Positions 46,750-57,940 are shown, counted from the stretch's first letter. The stretch is 64,000 bases of DNA from Parelaphostrongylus tenuis (GCA_019055375.1 JAHQIW010007224.1:124001-188000), one strand, 5' to 3'. Translations and numbers: made by a program. Notes: generated from the letters alone by a model not told the origin.

Positions 46750-46760
46750 CATTTATATAT
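46750..46760 (+). promoter_or_regulatory. Possible TATA box upstream of the 46.8-kb signal-peptide ORF
   Basis: TTTATATATAG about 50 bases upstream of the ATG at 46,807, followed by TCAGTTGTTCG, which resembles nematode initiators. AT-rich background makes chance occurrence possible. Confidence 0.3.
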
Positions 46761-46806
46761 AGCTCTCAGTTGTTCGTCAACATCGTTCAGCCACTCCCAC
46801 TAACAT

Positions 46807-47028
46807 ATGACAGCTACAGTGTCTGGCAAAGCAGATCGAATGTTCCCTTCTATAGGTTCTGTCTGTTTGCTAGTGCTCCTTCTTGCACTTCCACAAGGTT
46901 CGTCGTCATATTTCGTTTCTGGACTCGATGAAACGATGATTTTTCTTACTTACGCCATTAAAGTTATTTTTTATAGAAATTTAACAAAAATGAGTTTGAT
47001 GAGAGTTCATAAATTTATAAATCTGTAG
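46807..47028 (+). CDS. Candidate first exon encoding a signal peptide
   Basis: MTATVSGKADRMFPSIGSV then CLLVLLLALPQGSSS is a classical secretion signal (the inner ATG at 46,840 gives a better-placed one). A donor after PQ (CACAAG|GTTCGT) would end the exon near 46,898. Beyond that the frame is AT-rich and less convincing. Unknown secreted protein. Confidence 0.38.
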   Translation: MTATVSGKADRMFPSIGSVCLLVLLLALPQGSSSYFVSGLDETMIFLTYAIKVIFYRNLTKMSLMRVHKFINL

Positions 47029-47297
47029 TAATGCGACCTTTAAAACTGGAATTTTTAGAAGTCGTTCAGGTCAAATACAAATTTAAGTTAGGTATAAGAA
47101 TGAAGACATCACTGGTAAAGAAACATTAGAATTCGTATCTGTACTTTTCACTATAGTGCAATGGCGACCACCTAGCGCGTCGAACTAATTTCTAGCGATC
47201 GTCGAACTATTTTGCGATTTACAAATTGGAAGAAATGTCTAAAACGGTCTAAAAGGCCTTGAAAGGTAGGTTTACGAAGGCATATTGACCGTACCAA

Positions 47298-47609
47298 GAG
47301 CGCATGTGGCGCAGTGATTAGAGGTGTATTGCGTCGCACATGAGGTCAATGGTTCGATCTCGCGCTCATGGATCACCAAGCCATCCATCCCTCCGGGGTC
47401 TGTAAATTGGTACCAGACAGGTCTCAGACTGTCTAGGAGGATAAGCAGCACTGACTCGGTTCAGCGGGAGGCCACCGCGAGTCATTGTAAAGGCCAGATA
47501 TGCATTCAGTCACCTCAAACGGAGTTGAAAATTGAAGGCGAATGCATGGCGCATACCTCAGGGATTGATCAACGCCGAGAGCTTTGATCCTTCATCCTTT
47601 TATTTTCCA
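47298..47609 (+). repeat. tRNA-derived SINE copy 4 with target duplication
   Basis: Full-length copy: GAGCGCATGTGGCGCAGTGA head, B box GGTTCGATCTC, GCGCTC acceptor partner, body and AACGCCGAGAGC tail. TACCAA occurs at 47,292-47,297 and 47,610-47,615, a likely 6-bp duplication. Confidence 0.88.
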
Positions 47610-47950
47610 TACCAATGAACACTATAGTTCCACACGGTTGCCGTTTGAATCTACACGCTTTTCTGAGTAAGTGGCAAAAGTCAGTTGATCTTATTACTAG
47701 AATAACAAATCATTTTGCTATCACACCTCAATGACCTAATGAGAGCAGAAAAATACTCAAGGACTTTGTATGTGACGTGCTAGTTTGATTGACTGGAAAA
47801 AGCTTTCTGTGTACAAAATTCATTCTGATTACTTTAGTGGTTTGAAATCTGTAGGAATTGAGACAACTCCTTACTCCTAATGTTTGAAAAAAAAGTTTGC
47901 AAAGTACAATGTTATGTCAAGAAGTATATGAACTAAGTTAAAACGGTAAA

Positions 47951-48238
47951 GGATCACGCTCTCGATGCTGATGAATTTCTGTAGCATACGCCATGCAATC
48001 ATCCTCGAATTTTTCTCAGCTTCGTTTGAGGTGCTTAATCATATCTGTCCTTTTACAGTTATTCGATGGCCTACCAATTATCAAGTCAGCGTTGCTTAAC
48101 TCCCAGATAAGTCGGGTACCAATTCACCGACCGCGGAGGGATGAAAGGCTTGGTGAGCCATTAGGGCGAAATCGACCCTTCGATCATCTGTGCGACGCAG
48201 AACTCCCCTGACCCCCACTGCGCCGCACGTGCTCCAAC
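47951..48238 (-). repeat. tRNA-derived SINE copy 5
   Basis: Reverse complement shows the GCACGTGCGGCGCAGTGGGG head, CACCAAGCCTTTCATCCCTC body and the CAAACGAAGCTG/GCATGGCG tail. More diverged than copies 2 and 4 and in inverted orientation to copy 4, 340 bp away. Confidence 0.82.
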
Positions 48239-48436
48239 ATATGGCTAAATCATTTCGGTAATATTGCATGACTGTCCTTACATTCACTTTCACTTCACCA
48301 GATGCAAATTGAATGACTTTGCCTAACATGTATAGTACTGAAAATTTCTATCTACATATTGATATATCAACCAACTCAGTAAGCAGATTCATGTATACGA
48401 TTTAGGTAGATTTAGATTGATTAGCTGAGAAAGTAA

Positions 48437-48669
48437 ACATCATATTATACTTCTGGCCGATTATTTATAACAATTTCTGAATAGTGAACATGAACTGAAT
48501 TTCAGCCAAGCAGAAAGTGTGCTTTCTCGGTACGAAAGCGAAGAGTCGAATGACATCATATTATACTTCTGGCCGATTATTTATAACAATTTCTGAATAG
48601 TGAACATGAACTGAATTTCAGCGCAAGCAGAAAGTGTGCTTTCTCGGTACGAAAGCGAAGAGTCGAATG
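48437..48669. repeat. 116-bp tandem duplication spanning a 3' splice site
   Basis: 48,437-48,552 and 48,553-48,669 are almost identical. The only clear change is an extra G after the CAG. Each unit holds TTATAACAATTTCTGAATAG, then CTGAATTTCAG and the start of a coding-like stretch. The duplication is recent. Confidence 0.92.
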
Positions 48670-48734
48670 AGCCATTGTTTCAGCCTCTGTTGACCTCGGA
48701 GACCGAGTCAGACGCCATCTCCGGCCCACGATCG
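48622..48734 (+). CDS. Candidate exon, acidic Ser/Glu-rich
   Basis: After CTGAATTTCAG (48,621) the frame reads QAESVLSRYESEESNEPLFQ, PLLTSETESDAISGPRS and ends at a GTAAAC donor in phase 0. It would splice in phase to 49,705-49,803. The upstream duplicate repeats only the first third of the exon behind an equivalent acceptor. Confidence 0.42.
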
Positions 48735-48821
48735 GTAAACCGGTTGAGCTGTTGTTTATCAAATGAGTCGATACCCACTGATCCGAAACTTCAACATTAT
48801 ATATGCATTAACTAGAAGCGT

Positions 48822-48902
48822 CTAACGCAAGCGCAGTACGGGCTTGTTGCAGAGTGATGTGGTCTCTATTTCTATCCTGGCCATATCAGCGGAACCGCCT
48901 AT
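48822..48902 (-). CDS. Candidate terminal exon, minus strand
   Basis: Acceptor AATTCATTTCAG, then IGGSADMARIEIETTSLCNK, PVLRLR and TAG. GC-rich relative to flanks. It lies within the proposed intron of the plus-strand gene, so the two models are alternatives or overlapping genes. Confidence 0.33.
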   Translation of the reverse strand: MGGSADMARIEIETTSLCNKPVLRLR

Positions 48903-49334
48903 CTGAAATGAATTATTTTCTTAGAAGGAATATTACAAAATGGATTTATTTCACCGACTTCAAAACTTATGTAACTTAATTATGTCTAGAAGCTTGGTTA
49001 AAAGCGGTAACTTTATTTTATGTCAGATTAATCTACTTGAATCACTTGTTTTACTGCATTCTAGTAGTGTTGTGATATTACAAATGTACATTATATGAAT
49101 GTAACGACAAATTACCTCCTGAAAGTCATTATTAGATGCTCATCAAGGCTACTTCTTTTCGAATGATCCTCTTTTTTTTGGTTTCTAGAGTGCTAGGACC
49201 TAATTTAACACTTTCAAATTGATTCAAAGCTTAAGTGCACCAGTCGACATTTCAAAGAGAAATTTCCCTCATTGAGATGATAAGAAATGCTACCATCAGA
49301 ATAGAATTTTTTACGGCAATACAAGTTAGTCGAC

Positions 49335-49526
49335 ATGCTTGGAAGCGAAATTTTCTGCTTTATAAATTGGCTCCACACAGGACTGCTGCAGATTTTCCCA
49401 TTCGGTACTTGCACACTCTACGTTCACAACTTTCCCCTCGACTCAATAAAGGAAGAGCCTCCGCCTAGCTTTCGATACGTCATAGGACTTTACCTCATCG
49501 TCTACTGCCATTCCCGGACAACCTAA
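49335..49526 (+). CDS. 63-residue open frame, possible small membrane protein
   Basis: ATG-initiated MLGSEIFCFINWLHTGLLQI, FPFGTCTLYVHNFPLDSIKE, a proline run and a C-terminal hydrophobic segment (YVIGLYLIVYCH). The overlapping frame at 49,235-49,468 is an alternative. No homology recognised. Confidence 0.25.
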   Translation: MLGSEIFCFINWLHTGLLQIFPFGTCTLYVHNFPLDSIKEEPPPSFRYVIGLYLIVYCHSRTT

Positions 49527-49704
49527 TCAGAAAAGACGAAAAATATCAAAAAAATCAAGCAAGTCTTATTTGTTGTTCTTTTATCACTTCTTTTTCATAA
49601 ATAGACGCTAAGTTGAGGTGTTGTTTTCAATGAAGAGGGATCATTTTGTCAGGACACTTTATAGATAGTACAAGACTATTATTTCTAACAAAGAAATATT
49701 TTAG

Positions 49705-49803
49705 GGACACTACGTGGGCACCCTTCGTGGTCGGCCCATCCCGTCACGTCAGACGCAGGTCTTCGTCGACAACGAAGGTGTACCGGTGCCAGTGCGCCGC
49801 TAG
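49705..49803 (+). CDS. Candidate terminal exon, Arg-rich end
   Basis: After AAATATTTTAG, 32 codons GHYVGTLRGRPIPSRQTQVF, VDNEGVPVPVRR and TAG. Strongly GC-rich for this window and phase 0, so it can follow 48,622-48,734 after a 970-base intron. Confidence 0.42.
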   Translation, partial: GHYVGTLRGRPIPSRQTQVFVDNEGVPVPVRR

Positions 49804-49859
49804 GATAATGACAAACCGCCTAAGATCAATGCTGGCAAGACGTTCGATCACCTGATATT

Positions 49860-50412
49860 AGAATGATTTATAGCAATCTACTAAGAACTCATCTCACCTT
49901 AACTTTGAATATGGCTCTGTTCAATTCAATGTGGCTTAAATTTTTTGCAACAGACTCTTTATGATTCAAAACGAAGATAAATTTGTGCACAATCTGATCA
50001 CATTCGAAATTGCAAGTTCGATTGTCTATTGTTTTGATTGATTTGTTGAAATGAACCAACTATAAACCAGCCCAGATTTTGCAGCCTATATTACTGAATA
50101 CTAATTTGACTCTACTCAATATAATAATGTTTACAATGTAGATTCGGCTTGCATTTGACTGATCAGCATTTGACAGAATACTTCTTGATTTTCTGCTGTT
50201 GTTACCTGCTTCCTCATCGAAAAAAACCATGCAGTTAACTATTATTGAGAAGATTGCTGTCTACGAATTTTGAGCAGTTCTTTTCACTGTGTTCTTTCAA
50301 TGCTGCATATCACGACTCGATCAGCACAGTATTATTACAAATTATTTTCAAAAAAACTGCAAATCTACTCCTTGCATTTCTTGGTTCCAACTGCAGCTTC
50401 TTCTAGAGAGCG
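49860..50412. other. No gene recognised
   Basis: AT-rich, no supported feature. Confidence 0.5.
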
Positions 50413-50736
50413 ATGTCGCTTTGTCTAATGTTTCCATCTCGAGTTGAAAAAAGCTTAAGCAAACCTTCGATAAATTTCAAAAGTTATGCTTGTCACGGTA
50501 CCATAGAAAAGCGGAAAGTTGTTGCTGACTACGTATGTGATGCATCATCAACAGTCGAAAAAAATCTCCGCCCTCCTAAGATGACGTCCAGTCACATGAA
50601 GCTAGGTATTGACTCTCTAAGGCAAAGCAGTGAAAAAACACTTGTGTACCTGACTGACCACTTTTCAAGTACTACGTTGAGGAAAAGTTTCTTAACACCC
50701 GCTGAAAATTCAAAGCTCATACATAAATTGAACTAA
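50413..50736 (+). CDS. 107-codon open frame, uncertain
   Basis: Polar sequence with a lysine-rich middle (HGTIEKRKVVADYVCDASST) and no recognised domain. It abuts the 3' end of the mariner relic on the other strand. An acceptor-like TTCTTCTAG lies just upstream. It could be a terminal exon or chance. Confidence 0.25.
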   Translation: MSLCLMFPSRVEKSLSKPSINFKSYACHGTIEKRKVVADYVCDASSTVEKNLRPPKMTSSHMKLGIDSLRQSSEKTLVYLTDHFSSTTLRKSFLTPAENSKLIHKLN

Positions 50737-51500
50737 AAAAACAGTGATTATTCTTCAAAACAATTACCATAATTATCCACGATCTTCCGTCAACGATCTG
50801 CAAGCTTTCGGTCTGCTCGAAACGCGCCATTCCGTGGACTTTGAACAAAAAACTCTTGGCATGCCTCTTGAGCTTGATCAAGTGTCTCGAATCGGCGTCC
50901 ACGTAAGGAATGTTCACTGAACGGAACTGGACCATTAGTCGGACGGCACAGCATCTGGACTGTAGGCAAGACTTCAAGTCCTTCAAATTCATCAAACTTT
51001 TCCATAGTCTACTTTGCAGTGTGAGGTTTGGCATTGTCTTGCTGAGACAGCGCGCGCTTTCGACGAATCAGTGTCGGGTACTTTTCGCTCAACGCATCGT
51101 AGACCCGCTCCAGTTGTTCGCAGTAGATTTGGCATTAATGACGCGACCATTCGAAACAAGCGTGAATTATAGGACACTTTCGAGATTCCACCCAAAGCAG
51201 GTCATGACCTTTTGACCAGACGGAGTGTGACGTGCCGACCAAGTAGACCCACTAAATTCTTGAGATATTCCCATGAAATTCCAATAACCGATACTGTGTG
51301 AAACGGACACAAATTTGAATTCATCGTAGGTGTTGGAGCTTTGGTCGTCAACCTAGCATATTGGAAACACACTCCTGACTTAGCGCTACTCGTGCTGCGG
51401 TGATTTCAGTTCATCGGCCGTTGTTGATCAGAGTAAAGCTCGCAGCTGCATTACCATTTGATGAGTGAAGGTGATTCCTCATCTCGTCTTATGAGCAGTC
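50737..51500 (-). mobile_element. Mariner-like transposase relic
   Basis: The minus strand gives, with shifts, SQQDNAKPHTAK, one TAG codon, TMEKFDEFEGLEVLP, then FSEHSLRGRRFETLDQAQEA, CQEFFVQSPRNG and RKLADR: the catalytic D block and C-terminus of a mariner transposase ending near 50,737. Upstream pieces (TINA-like VINAKST near 51,130) match the segment before it. A stop inside the catalytic block, frame shifts and a lost third catalytic D (the PPYSPDL block is altered) show it is dead. The N-terminus was not found. Confidence 0.88.
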
Positions 51501-51505
51501 AATCA

Positions 51506-51880
51506 TCATGCCTGTTTGAATATTTTCTTCCGTTGTGACTGCTGATCGCTTATCATAAAAACCTGCTGTATGTCTCGGTAACTAGAAATCACTGAATCAA
51601 CGATACCGGAGATGAAGATTAATTGCCACAGTGCGTATACTGTTGATTTAACGCTATTCGTGTCTTGAGTTACGATTACACCCAATGAACAACACAATCC
51701 GAAGATGATCATCTGTTGGCTGTTAATGCGAATAATCATCACAATCGTTATTCGGGCTCTGCGAAATGCGAATAATGCACTGAGATTATAGACTAACTCT
51801 CCCCTCGGTGCTTCAGGATAACATGCGCCTGCGAGTGTTATTAGATTTCTATATACCATTTGCAGAAAATGGTTCATTAT
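51506..51880 (-). CDS. Possible exon with membrane helices (receptor-like)
   Basis: After ATCTTTTCACAG the minus strand is open for 125 codons (MNHFLQMVYRNLITLAGACY near the start). Two hydrophobic segments occur (MIIFGLCCSLGVIVT and ALWQLIFISGIVDSVISSY), followed by a short polar tail and TGA at 51,506. The pattern recalls the last helices of a nematode seven-helix chemoreceptor, but no diagnostic motif is present. It sits immediately upstream of the mariner relic. Confidence 0.35.
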   Translation of the reverse strand: MMNHFLQMVYRNLITLAGACYPEAPRGELVYNLSALFAFRRARITIVMIIRINSQQMIIFGLCCSLGVIVTQDTNSVKSTVYALWQLIFISGIVDSVISSYRDIQQVFMISDQQSQRKKIFKQA

Positions 51881-51889
51881 CGAAAGCTG

Positions 51890-53960
51890 TGAAAAGATTC
51901 ATCATTTTTATAGCAAACCTAGCTGATCGTAAACCAATGTCGTAAAACTACTGATAGTGCTGTAAAGCAATATCATGAAACCGCTGATGTGATGATAGCC
52001 GCGTAGTCATAAGGTGGCAAGCGCCGATGCCACCTATGGCAATGATTTGAGAAAACTTTGGAGAATAAAGGCCATTTCAAACCTTCAAAAGAATCTCTTG
52101 AATGATTCGTTCCTACTATACTTCGTAAAAAGGAGTCGTTCAAGTACACAAGTATATCTTACTGCGGAGCATCAACACGGATCAATCGGCTGTGAAGAAG
52201 ACGAAACACATTGAAGCTGCATAAGTTTGTACTAAAACAACTTCAGGAAACTGGCTCAGTTGACAAAGAAAACAGGTACGCGTTCGAAATCCATCACGCT
52301 CAGTCCGTAACCACAAAGACTGTGCTGCTTCATTTTGTACGTGTCGAATAAAGAATTCAATATTAACCATTTACATAGATATTTGTGAAGTATTATGTGT
52401 TAAAAGGCAGATTGTCAGTGATTAGGATCGCAAGCCTACCTGAGTTCTGTGATAGGTGGGTTGAGCCTTTTTATGAAGATCGTTAGTATAGGAATTTCGC
52501 CATCACCGTGCGCTATTTTGAAGAAAATAGGACTCAGTCACTCTTTAACTGCGATTTGTTCGAGTAGGTGGAGCAAGATCTAGTGAAAAATAGAGAATTT
52601 CTTTTTGAAGTTCAAAAAACTTTTCTTCGAATTATACACTAATTCTGTTTCCCGAAGGACTCCAACAGTGATTGGGAAACTATAGAGGAAAGAATTTTGA
52701 TGAGTGTATGTGTAGTATACGACAGTCTGGAATGCTATCGAACTCTTAAAACGTGGCAGAATTCTTTTGGAGAATGTGAGCCATATTTTCGATGCACATG
52801 TGCTGTGGGGAAGCTCCAACCCTAGCGTTTGCTCGACCTTTGAAAGTAATCTGTGTTTAATGAAACAATAACTAAGATGATTTTACAACTCTTTCCGATA
52901 ATTCTAAACCATGATTTCTTAGGGTTTGGGCAGATAAGGGCGATGGAAGAAAAACGTAGAATTCAATGTACCGACAAGGAATTAAAATGGATTATCTCAC
53001 GCAAATGAATGGTGAACTTTGTAGGAGCTAATCAGCCTACGCTAATGGCCAAGTAGATAGTGCTTTCCTCCGCACCTTCAAAGACCAACGATGTCGGTTA
53101 CACCGTATAATTCAAGGACATCGGCTGTACAACATCTGCAACCCGACGGCAACACGTGACTTGCGAAAACAACTAAACAAAGGAAGTCTCTAAGATTTAC
53201 ATATATTAGTTTGATGCCGAGGTTTATTAAAATATGGTCTTAGGAATCATTGAGCACTTCTATGAGAGGGACGAAACATGCACATATCCTTTAGATGGGA
53301 ATGGGCATAAGTGTACTTCAGCATAATACGGGCGGAAGCATACTTTTTGCAATAGCTGACCGAATCGCAGCGTGATGGGCGGATCTGAAGCAAAAGGAAT
53401 TGATTGTATGATTGCAATTGCAAAAAGAACACACTAATAAAAATAGATGCAGATCCACAGTTGATGATTTAATATGTCATGAGACAGCGAAGTTCGCAGA
53501 CAAACTCGAGAAATAACATGCGGATCACCTCGAGAGTATAGCATGCGGGAAACCCGAGGAATAATATAGCGGTGGTGACGGTCACCACACCCACGTGTCT
53601 CCACCACATAAAAGAGTTGGCAGAACATGAAGTTGAACCAAGAAATGTCGTTTAATTTATTGGCTCTGCTCTCATGCTTAACTCTCATTCAATTCGGTAG
53701 GTGTCAATTTCACCATTGATTTCACTAGTTTTTATGCTTCTAAATACAGATAGCTGAGAAAAAGGAGGACAAGTACCTTGATAAGTGTGCCGGATAGACC
53801 TTGAGTTCCTAGAAGTGCGGTCACTGGCTTGAAGCTCTCCTAAGATTTCAAATTCCATCAGGCGTTCTGTGCTGGAAAATAGTATTCCCAAGACCGACTG
53901 TCTATTAACCTCGGCATGCTTCAATATATTTCCTTATTTTCATCTTTAAGCCAAACACGA
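51890..53960. other. No gene recognised
   Basis: Mostly AT-rich with chance frames. A 17-base palindrome (GTGGTGAC, G, GTCACCAC) sits at 53,572-53,588 in a GC-richer patch. Confidence 0.45.
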
Positions 53961-53969
53961 GGTGTTACA

Positions 53970-55020
53970 TTAATATTTATTTGACAACTGACGTTACGGC
54001 AATTCGCCTTCTTCAGAGTCTGGGAAAGGTCAAATTGTCCAAAATTCATTCACTCAAACACCTCAAATACTCCTTCAGAAGAAATCACCAGACCTAGATT
54101 TCAATCGCATCAAGCACAAAATCAGCTCTCAACATACCCACTGCTTTTTATATGGGTTTCACTAAATGACTCAAGTGGAGACCACCGGAAGCACATCACA
54201 TAGGTTCGTAATGCACCTTACCCATCAAAACCACAATCTTATATACTGACTCAAATCACAATTGATAAAGAGGCATTCCTCTCTGCGGTTTATAATTGGA
54301 TTGGTGGTGTTCTAAGTTCCTGCGCAGGTATGGTGAATTTAATCTCAAAATCAACTCCGTCGTGTTTCTGTTCTCTATGCGTCCCTAGCGAGGTGTTCCG
54401 TCTATTAAGAAGTTTGTCAGCTAGGTGTTCTTTTATGCGAGCATAGAGCGGTCTACCCGTTTTCGCCAATATATTCATCGCTACACGTTTTGCAAGAGAT
54501 TCGGTAGACAGTACTATACGCTTATGCAATCACCATCTCTACCATTAGGACATATTTTACAATCTTTCATTATACAGAAACGGTCATATAAGCGGTTGCG
54601 AACTAGTTGGCGTCTTAGAGTATTCGGTGGTATCTCAATAAGAGCCACCAATTGCTCTTAACACGCTCCTTTGAAACAGCGTTTTATAGCTGTACTAATC
54701 TCAATTCAAAAGAACGGGAGGATAAACGAGACTTTCTATTCATTCGAATTCTCGTTCGGAGGCATACTCTTTCCTCTAAACCTCCAAAGGGTTACAAATT
54801 CATATCCATTAGATGTGGCTATTTCCCAAGGCATTTTCACGGATTGTACTGTCTGTTCCTCTTAGGTACATACATTGGCGGCTGTTGGAAACATGTTTTT
54901 TACTAACGCCTTTTTCGTATGTGAGGGATAAGAAGAGAGATAGTGAACCAGGATATCCTTATTACTTGGCTTTCGGTACCACTTTGTTATTAGCCGCTCT
55001 CGGTTGAGTTTATACTTAGT
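53970..55020 (-). mobile_element. Penelope-like element copy D, degenerate
   Basis: Minus strand from 55,010: KWYRKPSNKDILVHYLSSYP, SHTKKALVKNMF, later the Cys region (NRLYDRFCIMKDCKICPNGR), then a GIY-YIG piece at 54,480-54,350 (AKTGRPLYARIKEHLADK) and the 3' hammerhead motif. Many stops and shifts; 5'-truncated. Closest to copy C in arrangement. Confidence 0.85.
53986..54020 (-). ncRNA. Hammerhead-like motif of Penelope copy D
   Basis: GACT / CTGAAGA / A / GGC-GAATT-GCC / GTAA / CGTC / AGTT. Stem I differs from the other copies on both sides (GACT with AGTT instead of GGCT with AGCC) yet still pairs, one A-U and one G-U replacing G-C pairs. The GAAA block is mutated to GTAA. Confidence 0.57.
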
Positions 55021-55089
55021 TTATACTTAATCGTAATTTTTTTGTTGATAATTCAATGATTTTATTCAATAGTAATTCCTCCCAGATTA

Positions 55090-55440
55090 ATTAAAGCCTC
55101 ATGGTGGCTAGGAGGTGTTCTTGGGTGCCTGACTGTGAAATACAGCGGCGGTCCATCTCCCCAGAAGGGCCACCTAAGTGAGAAGAAGTCCAACATCTCC
55201 ATCTAGAAAGTCCAGTCAAGAGTATATCGTATCAGGAATGACTGCCATCTTGAAAGTTACTAGTTGCAAGGTGGTAATCTACCTCTGATTCAGAGGGCCG
55301 GCGACTGCTCTAAAGTGGTGGCGACCTGAGAAAGCCCGGCTAGGCTTACCTCGGTACTTTAGGGATAAAACAGCAAAATCAGCAAGGTCTTCCTGAGTTG
55401 GGGCTCGCACTGTCAGTGAGGAGAGGCAGTTTAAGTAGTA
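55090..55440. repeat. GC-rich repeat-like block
   Basis: A 350-bp island, much richer in G and C than its flanks, starting CCTCATGGTGGCTAGGAGGT and containing GAAAGCCCGGCTAGGC and GTTGGGGCTCGCACTGTCAG. No frame is open across it. It directly follows Penelope copy D. It resembles the untranslated leader of a non-LTR element or a structured RNA, but I cannot identify it. Confidence 0.35.
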
Positions 55441-55449
55441 ATTTTCAAT

Positions 55450-57500
55450 TTTTTACCTATCTTGATTACTTATTATTAATTCTTATTCTTGGAAAAAAAA
55501 ATTGAGGAATCATTTCATTACCGAAAACGTGCGTTTGTCCGCCTTTTTTTGCAAAATTTAAACTGTTCTTATCTATGGAATTTTAAGGTATACTCGTATC
55601 ACAGTATCCTTGTAGTTGTTACTATATTTTATTTTGCATCGTAATCACCATTATTTCTTTCATGGAGACTAAATAATTGGATAATTATCTTCAAGCATAG
55701 GATAATCCTTACGTATGTTTGATCGATAGTAAGAGGCTATCACAAAAACGTACCTGGCTATCTTTTTAGGCCTTACACGTTTTTCAGAGGCGAAATGATT
55801 CAAGGCGACTCTCCACAGCCGTACATTTTTGTGATATAATGTTTCGTATTCACACCAAGTCGAGTCTTTGAAGTGAATCACTGCTCGAATCATAGAAAAA
55901 AGTTCCCTTTAGGAACTTGTAACAAAACGGCAATACTATCTTTTTGCATTGAACTGGTCATTGCACTGAGGTGCTCCTCGACCCTTTCACGTCAGAAACA
56001 CATGTCATTATTTGAAAGAGAAAAACAATTAGAACAAAAGAGCCAGGGCACGATTATAAAAGCCAAAAGTTCGATTTAACTCTCACAGTCTTTCCGTCAC
56101 ATGATCAGCGTTTTCTGGAATTCCACACCACTGTTTTGGCGATCCACAGTTTCTGAGAGATTTTGGGTGAGCTTACAGAGTGTTTGCTATGAATACTTAG
56201 AATGGTTAGCGTTTCGGCAACCCTGCCTATACGAAAGTCATGATGAATCGTATAGTGTCCACAACAGTTTTCCTTTGTGTGTTGTTTCGACTCGTAATGT
56301 CACGTTAACGAGAACTGAGTAGACTAGGAGCATTGCACCGATAAATAAGCGTTCTCAGCATTGTCCTTCTATAAAAGATTCTAGCCGATCTGAATAATCT
56401 GATCTCACTTGGCAGGTCTCTAAAACACAGAACGGTCCTTGGTCGACTGCCCACCGAAACTATTTGCTTCTATGGGTGGTACTCATTCTGAATAAGTCTT
56501 GATGAGACGGTGACGATGAGCAACATCACAAAAATGAGTAAGATTGTGAAATTCGGCTCAATAACCGTGGCTCTCATGACGGTAAAATCGCCAAAGTCTG
56601 CCACAATAGATATTCATAGCCACCTCAAGTAAGCTAGTCGCTTAATCAACTTACTGATTATCAATATCAAGTAGAATTAGAGATTTTAACGTTGTTCAAG
56701 ATGACGAAGTCTTGTTAGTCGCTTTTAGGAACGAGTAAGCAACCTCGCGTTCGAAAATAAGTTTAATTGCATTACTGCATATATATATATATATATATAT
56801 ATTTGAAAGTGCGTAAAAATCAAGATCAGTTTTCGGACAAATCACTATGTGATTGATAGTTGTTTACTGAATGCATAGAGATTTAGCCTGGTCCGAGACT
56901 TTGCTGGAACGCTTGATAATGAAGCTCAGAAAACCACACAGTCATGTAAATGAAAAGAAAATGACTCTTCGCAACATGGAAGGTTTTCTCGAACCACGAT
57001 CAGTAAGTTATTCTATGAGTTGATTTTGCATCACTTGTGAACATAGTAATGAATATCGCTCTTAATCATAATCTCATTTGCATTTGATGGTACTTCGTCG
57101 ATATTCAATTGAAATTGCTGTTAAAAATTGGCAGTCACTATGAGGACAAGAGAGCTTTTGTGATTTCCAATCTTTGTCCTATCTTAGAATAGCGAAGAGC
57201 GCAAATTCTTGTGTTATCAGTTGATCACATTTTATATTCCACACAATAACTGAGATAGCAAAATCGGCCTGAAAACACCTTGAGAGCATCTGAAATTTTG
57301 AAAAGGTGAATAAATGGTCAATGTTTGTCTCAAACTTGCAAATTAACCTGTAAACTTTTCTCTCGACAATCAAAAACTGCGAACTACTTTTGCATTTTCT
57401 TTTTAGATTATCAACAAATATTATCCAAATTCGTGTAGAGCGACGGAGGTGATAGAAAATTTCGATACAAAACCAAACTCGCCATTTACAGAAGGATAAA
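55450..57500. other. No gene recognised
   Basis: AT-rich; contains an AT microsatellite and a weak hammerhead-like relic near 56,210. Confidence 0.45.
56779..56802. repeat. AT dinucleotide microsatellite
   Basis: Twelve uninterrupted AT units. Confidence 0.95.
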
Positions 57501-57511
57501 GGATTAAAACT

Positions 57512-57748
57512 TTGGAGTTGATCATTCCCAATAGTAGAAGCTTCAGAAAACGTTTGCTGTGTGTTCTGCTACTAATTTGCGGATCCCAGAGGGATGGAAA
57601 ATTTGGTGAACCCACAATAAAAGTTAGAAACAATGGTCGACACAGCACCAGATGCAAGGAACCCTTCACTATTGCCCTGCACGTGTTCCCTAACGTGGGT
57701 AAACGTGATATGGAATGGAAATTTCCCATTCCGCCCAGTTTAGAGTGA
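57512..57748 (+). CDS. 78-residue open frame with signal-peptide-like start
   Basis: MELIIPNSRSFRKRLLCVLL then LICGSQRDGKFGEPTIKVRN, ending MEWKFPIPPSLE. The basic-then-hydrophobic start fits a signal peptide. Part of the frame (from GGATCCCAG at 57,590 to a GTAAAC at 57,700) could instead be an exon. No family is recognised; the minus strand is also open. Confidence 0.3.
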   Translation: MELIIPNSRSFRKRLLCVLLLICGSQRDGKFGEPTIKVRNNGRHSTRCKEPFTIALHVFPNVGKRDMEWKFPIPPSLE

Positions 57749-57940
57749 GCATTCGATCAGAGGGGACTCGGAAAGAAGTACAGTGACCTGTTTACTTGAG
57801 ATCATCGTTGAATTCTTCAGCTCTTAGAAAAGACAGAAGGATAAGAATTTTTGGTCGGAAAAAGCCCCAATTAAGTGGCGAGGGGTGCTAGTGTCTGTGT
57901 GGGGGTAGTATGGATTAAAAATAGACTAATTAGAAATTGA

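Noticed and set aside
56206..56245. Hammerhead-like string on the minus strand (TAGGCAGGGTTGCCGAAAC)
   Set aside because: GGC/GCC and GAAAC are present but there is no CTGANGA block or stem I pairing, and no Penelope coding remnant nearby. At most a very old relic.
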